DNA from: CAYNWK01 sp964400875
GTDB taxonomy: Bacteria > Chloroflexota > Anaerolineae > Anaerolineales > UBA4823
Length of the DNA stretch: 14,652 nucleotides
Assembly: GCA_964400875.1 (NCBI GenBank)
Contig: CAYNWK010000106.1
Location: 1 to 14,652, forward strand
Direction: 5' to 3'
Under the pieces are notes generated by a model. The model searched no databases. It was not told the DNA's origin and was given only the letters and a program-made list of their open reading frames with translations. A program made the position numbers and the translations under genes. Of this stretch, positions 12,883 through 14,652 are shown in pieces (the first letter of the stretch is position 1; every line of letters begins with the position of its first letter).

Positions 12883-14457
12883 TTAATCGATCAGGGTCTG
12901 AATCTGCTCGTGCATGTACAGCGGCAGGTAATAATGCCCGCCGGCGTTCTTCCCGGTGGAACCCGAGCCCTTCCACCCACCGAACGGCTGGAAGCCGGGC
13001 CAGGCGCCGGTGGTCGCCCCTTGCGGCCGGTTGGCATAAGTCACCCCGGCTTCGATATTCTCGAAGAACCACTTAGTCTCTTCTTTCGAGCCGTAGAAAC
13101 CGGCGGTCAGGCCGTACTGCACGTCGTTAGCCATCTTCATGGCCTCGTCCAGGCTTTTCACCCTGGCGATCGTTGTGATCGGCAGGAACATCTCGACCTG
13201 CCACAGGCGGTGGTCGGTAGGCAGATCCTTCACCAGGGTCGGCGAACAGAAATAGCCCTTGCCGTACTCGCCTTCGGTGAGCGCCTTGCCGCCGGTCAGG
13301 AACTCCCCGGCCTGGGAGAGCTCTTCGGTGTAGTTCTTGTAATCCTGGTAAGAGCTCTGGTTGATCACCGGCCCCAGGTAAACAGAGCGGTCGGTGGGAT
13401 CGCCGATCTTCAGCTTCTCGGTCAGCTCCACCAGGCGGTCAACCAGTGTATCGTAGACCGGCTCCTCGATGTAAACCCGCGAGCAGGCCGAGCATTTCTG
13501 CCCTTGCAGCCCGAACGCCGAGCGCACGATGCCCACCGCGGCGCGTTCCAGGTCTGCGTGGCGCGAGACGATGGCCGGGTTCTTGCCGCCCATCTCCAGG
13601 ATCGTCGGGCGAGGATATTCGCCGCCGGCGAAGTCCGAGTAGATCTTCATACCAACGTCGAAGGAGCCGGTGAAGGTCACGCCGTTCACTTCGGGGCTGT
13701 CGATCAGCGCCTGGCCCAGGGTCCGGCCAGGGCCGGTGACGAAGTTCGCTACGCCGTCGGGCAAGCCGGCTTCGCGGAAGCACTCTGCCAGCAAGCGCAC
13801 GGTCATCGGTGTATCGGTGGCTGGTTTCATGACCACCGTGTTGCCGGTCGCCAGCGCCGCCCCCACCGGGCCGCCGGTCAGGGCAGCCGGAAAGTTGAAC
13901 GGGCTGATCACCAGCCAGACGCCGTAAGGGCGCAGCACGGAATAGTTGGTCGCCGTGTACCCTTCCAGCGGATCGCGGCCCATCTCAACGACGTAGCCGT
14001 CGTTCTTCTCCATCTGGTAGCAGCTGTAGCGCACCAGGTCGGCCGTCTCGGCCACGTCCCCCAGCGCTTCCATGCGGTTCTTGCCGACTTCCATCGCCAT
14101 GGCTGCGCCGATCTCGAAGGTGCGCCGGTCGATCACGTCGGCCGCCTTGCGCAGCAGGGCCACCCGGTCCTGCCATTTCATCCCGCTCCACCCGGGGGCA
14201 GCCGCCCGGGCAGCCGCTAGGGCTTCGTCTGCATGCTCGGCTGTGCCTTTCTGAAAAACGCCCAACGTCATCTCGGTGTCGGCCGGGTTGCGGGATTCGA
14301 ACTTTTCATCGGCAAACCGGTCTTCGTTGTTGATGATCATGCCGTACTCTTTGCCCAGGTCCGCCTTGAGTTTTTCCAGGGCGCCCTCGAAGCGCGTGTG
14401 CAGCTCCTCGGGGGGGTTGAACATCGTGGCGTAGGTCAGTTTAAATGTCTCTGCCAT
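12883..14457 (-). CDS. Aldehyde dehydrogenase, P5C dehydrogenase-like (PruA/RocA type)
   Basis: This 524-aa protein has the full aldehyde dehydrogenase fold. Key sites are N188 in VISPFNFP, the KPATDTP cofactor loop (211-217), FTGSFDVG (262-269), E288 in LEMGGKNP and the catalytic C322 in GQKCSACSR. The N-terminal extension (~50 residues, with KLTYATMFNPPEELHTRF), MAMEVGKNRMEALGDVAETA and the QGQKCSACSR context are typical of 1-pyrroline-5-carboxylate dehydrogenases. Those oxidise glutamate semialdehyde to glutamate with NAD+. The conserved 'E.FGP' motif reads EMFLP here, so another semialdehyde is possible. AAGGAG lies 9 nt before the ATG. It is the first gene of the operon. No proline dehydrogenase gene is in the window. 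Confidence 0.85.
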   Translation of the reverse strand: MAETFKLTYATMFNPPEELHTRFEGALEKLKADLGKEYGMIINNEDRFADEKFESRNPADTEMTLGVFQKGTAEHADEALAAARAAAPGWSGMKWQDRVALLRKAADVIDRRTFEIGAAMAMEVGKNRMEALGDVAETADLVRYSCYQMEKNDGYVVEMGRDPLEGYTATNYSVLRPYGVWLVISPFNFPAALTGGPVGAALATGNTVVMKPATDTPMTVRLLAECFREAGLPDGVANFVTGPGRTLGQALIDSPEVNGVTFTGSFDVGMKIYSDFAGGEYPRPTILEMGGKNPAIVSRHADLERAAVGIVRSAFGLQGQKCSACSRVYIEEPVYDTLVDRLVELTEKLKIGDPTDRSVYLGPVINQSSYQDYKNYTEELSQAGEFLTGGKALTEGEYGKGYFCSPTLVKDLPTDHRLWQVEMFLPITTIARVKSLDEAMKMANDVQYGLTAGFYGSKEETKWFFENIEAGVTYANRPQGATTGAWPGFQPFGGWKGSGSTGKNAGGHYYLPLYMHEQIQTLID

Positions 14458-14652
14458 ACTTCACAGCTCCTTATGGGACTAAAATATTGGGGGAATCTGC
14501 CATAATAATACCTTTGGCGCTTACGCAGCCGGTGGAGGCTGGGGGTGTCTGGCTGTATTATAACGCGATGGCCTTCTTTGAGACCGCGGGATTCCCTGTA
14601 GGGCAATCGCATTAGAAAAGATGTGAGAGAATCGCTGCACCAAAAAGGAGTG
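14458..14652. promoter_or_regulatory. Operon promoter region and divergent upstream gene signals
   Basis: On the - strand a perfect TATAAT (complement of 14557-14562, in GTTATAATACAG) lies about 100 nt before the dehydrogenase ATG. The -35 region is poor. The 13-bp GGCAATCGCATTA (14602-14614) lies 39 nt upstream of that box. The window ends in AAAAAGGAGTG on the + strand, which looks like the Shine-Dalgarno site of a divergent gene starting just outside. Confidence 0.4.

Noticed and set aside
12910..14220. 436-aa open frame on the + strand
   Set aside because: It lies entirely antisense to the dehydrogenase gene, whose motifs are unmistakable. The product is His/Arg/Gly-rich, as expected from a GC-rich shadow frame.

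Overview
The window looks like a chromosomal segment of a member of the Chloroflexota, most likely an Anaerolineae-type bacterium. This is inferred from the style of the proteins: Thr/Pro-rich 'PTNTP' surface linkers, a 'CKPPCW..IIPGET' lipoprotein, and an Rhs protein carrying a 'FADGFEQGDLNSW'-type jelly-roll domain. The lineage was not tested by any search. Most of the window is GC-rich, but about 2500-3990 is clearly AT-richer. No tRNA, rRNA or CRISPR array was seen.

Region 1 (1-3842, + strand) is a polymorphic-toxin-like module. A 5'-truncated Rhs/YD-repeat protein ends in the usual PxxxxDPxG junction, followed by a C-terminal domain with an HELAH zinc-peptidase motif. A small candidate lipoprotein gene starts 21 bp downstream, where an immunity gene would be expected. 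Region 2 (about 3843-5030) is a graveyard of gene pieces: a stretch of PTS enzyme I, the N-terminal half of an IS5-type transposase, a regulator-like piece with an in-frame stop, and what looks like the C-terminus of a BMP-family solute-binding protein.

Region 3 (5069-5700, - strand) is a two-gene unit: an undescribed 53-aa Cys-containing protein with a strong ribosome-binding site, then a dual-specificity-type phosphatase 5 bp downstream. A DoxX-family membrane protein (5878-6405, +) follows and ends at a strong 14-bp stem terminator. It faces a 346-aa membrane-anchored surface protein on the - strand with a 'C...YWSEH...YNDGISGPGLC' domain and a long Thr/Pro tail.

Region 4 (14457-7726, - strand) is a tightly packed run of eight genes. 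In order they are a P5C-dehydrogenase-like aldehyde dehydrogenase, an 83-aa two-TM protein, CoA-transferase subunit A, a four-helix-bundle (S23/IVS-type) protein, CoA-transferase subunit B, a CPBP intramembrane protease, an L-lactate-permease-family transporter, and a 57-aa two-TM protein. The transporter, CoA transferase and dehydrogenase suggest uptake and CoA activation of a small organic acid. The four-helix-bundle gene, flanked by short inverted purine-rich repeats, appears to have been inserted between two subunit genes that are normally adjacent. The two tiny membrane proteins and the protease are unexplained parts of this operon.
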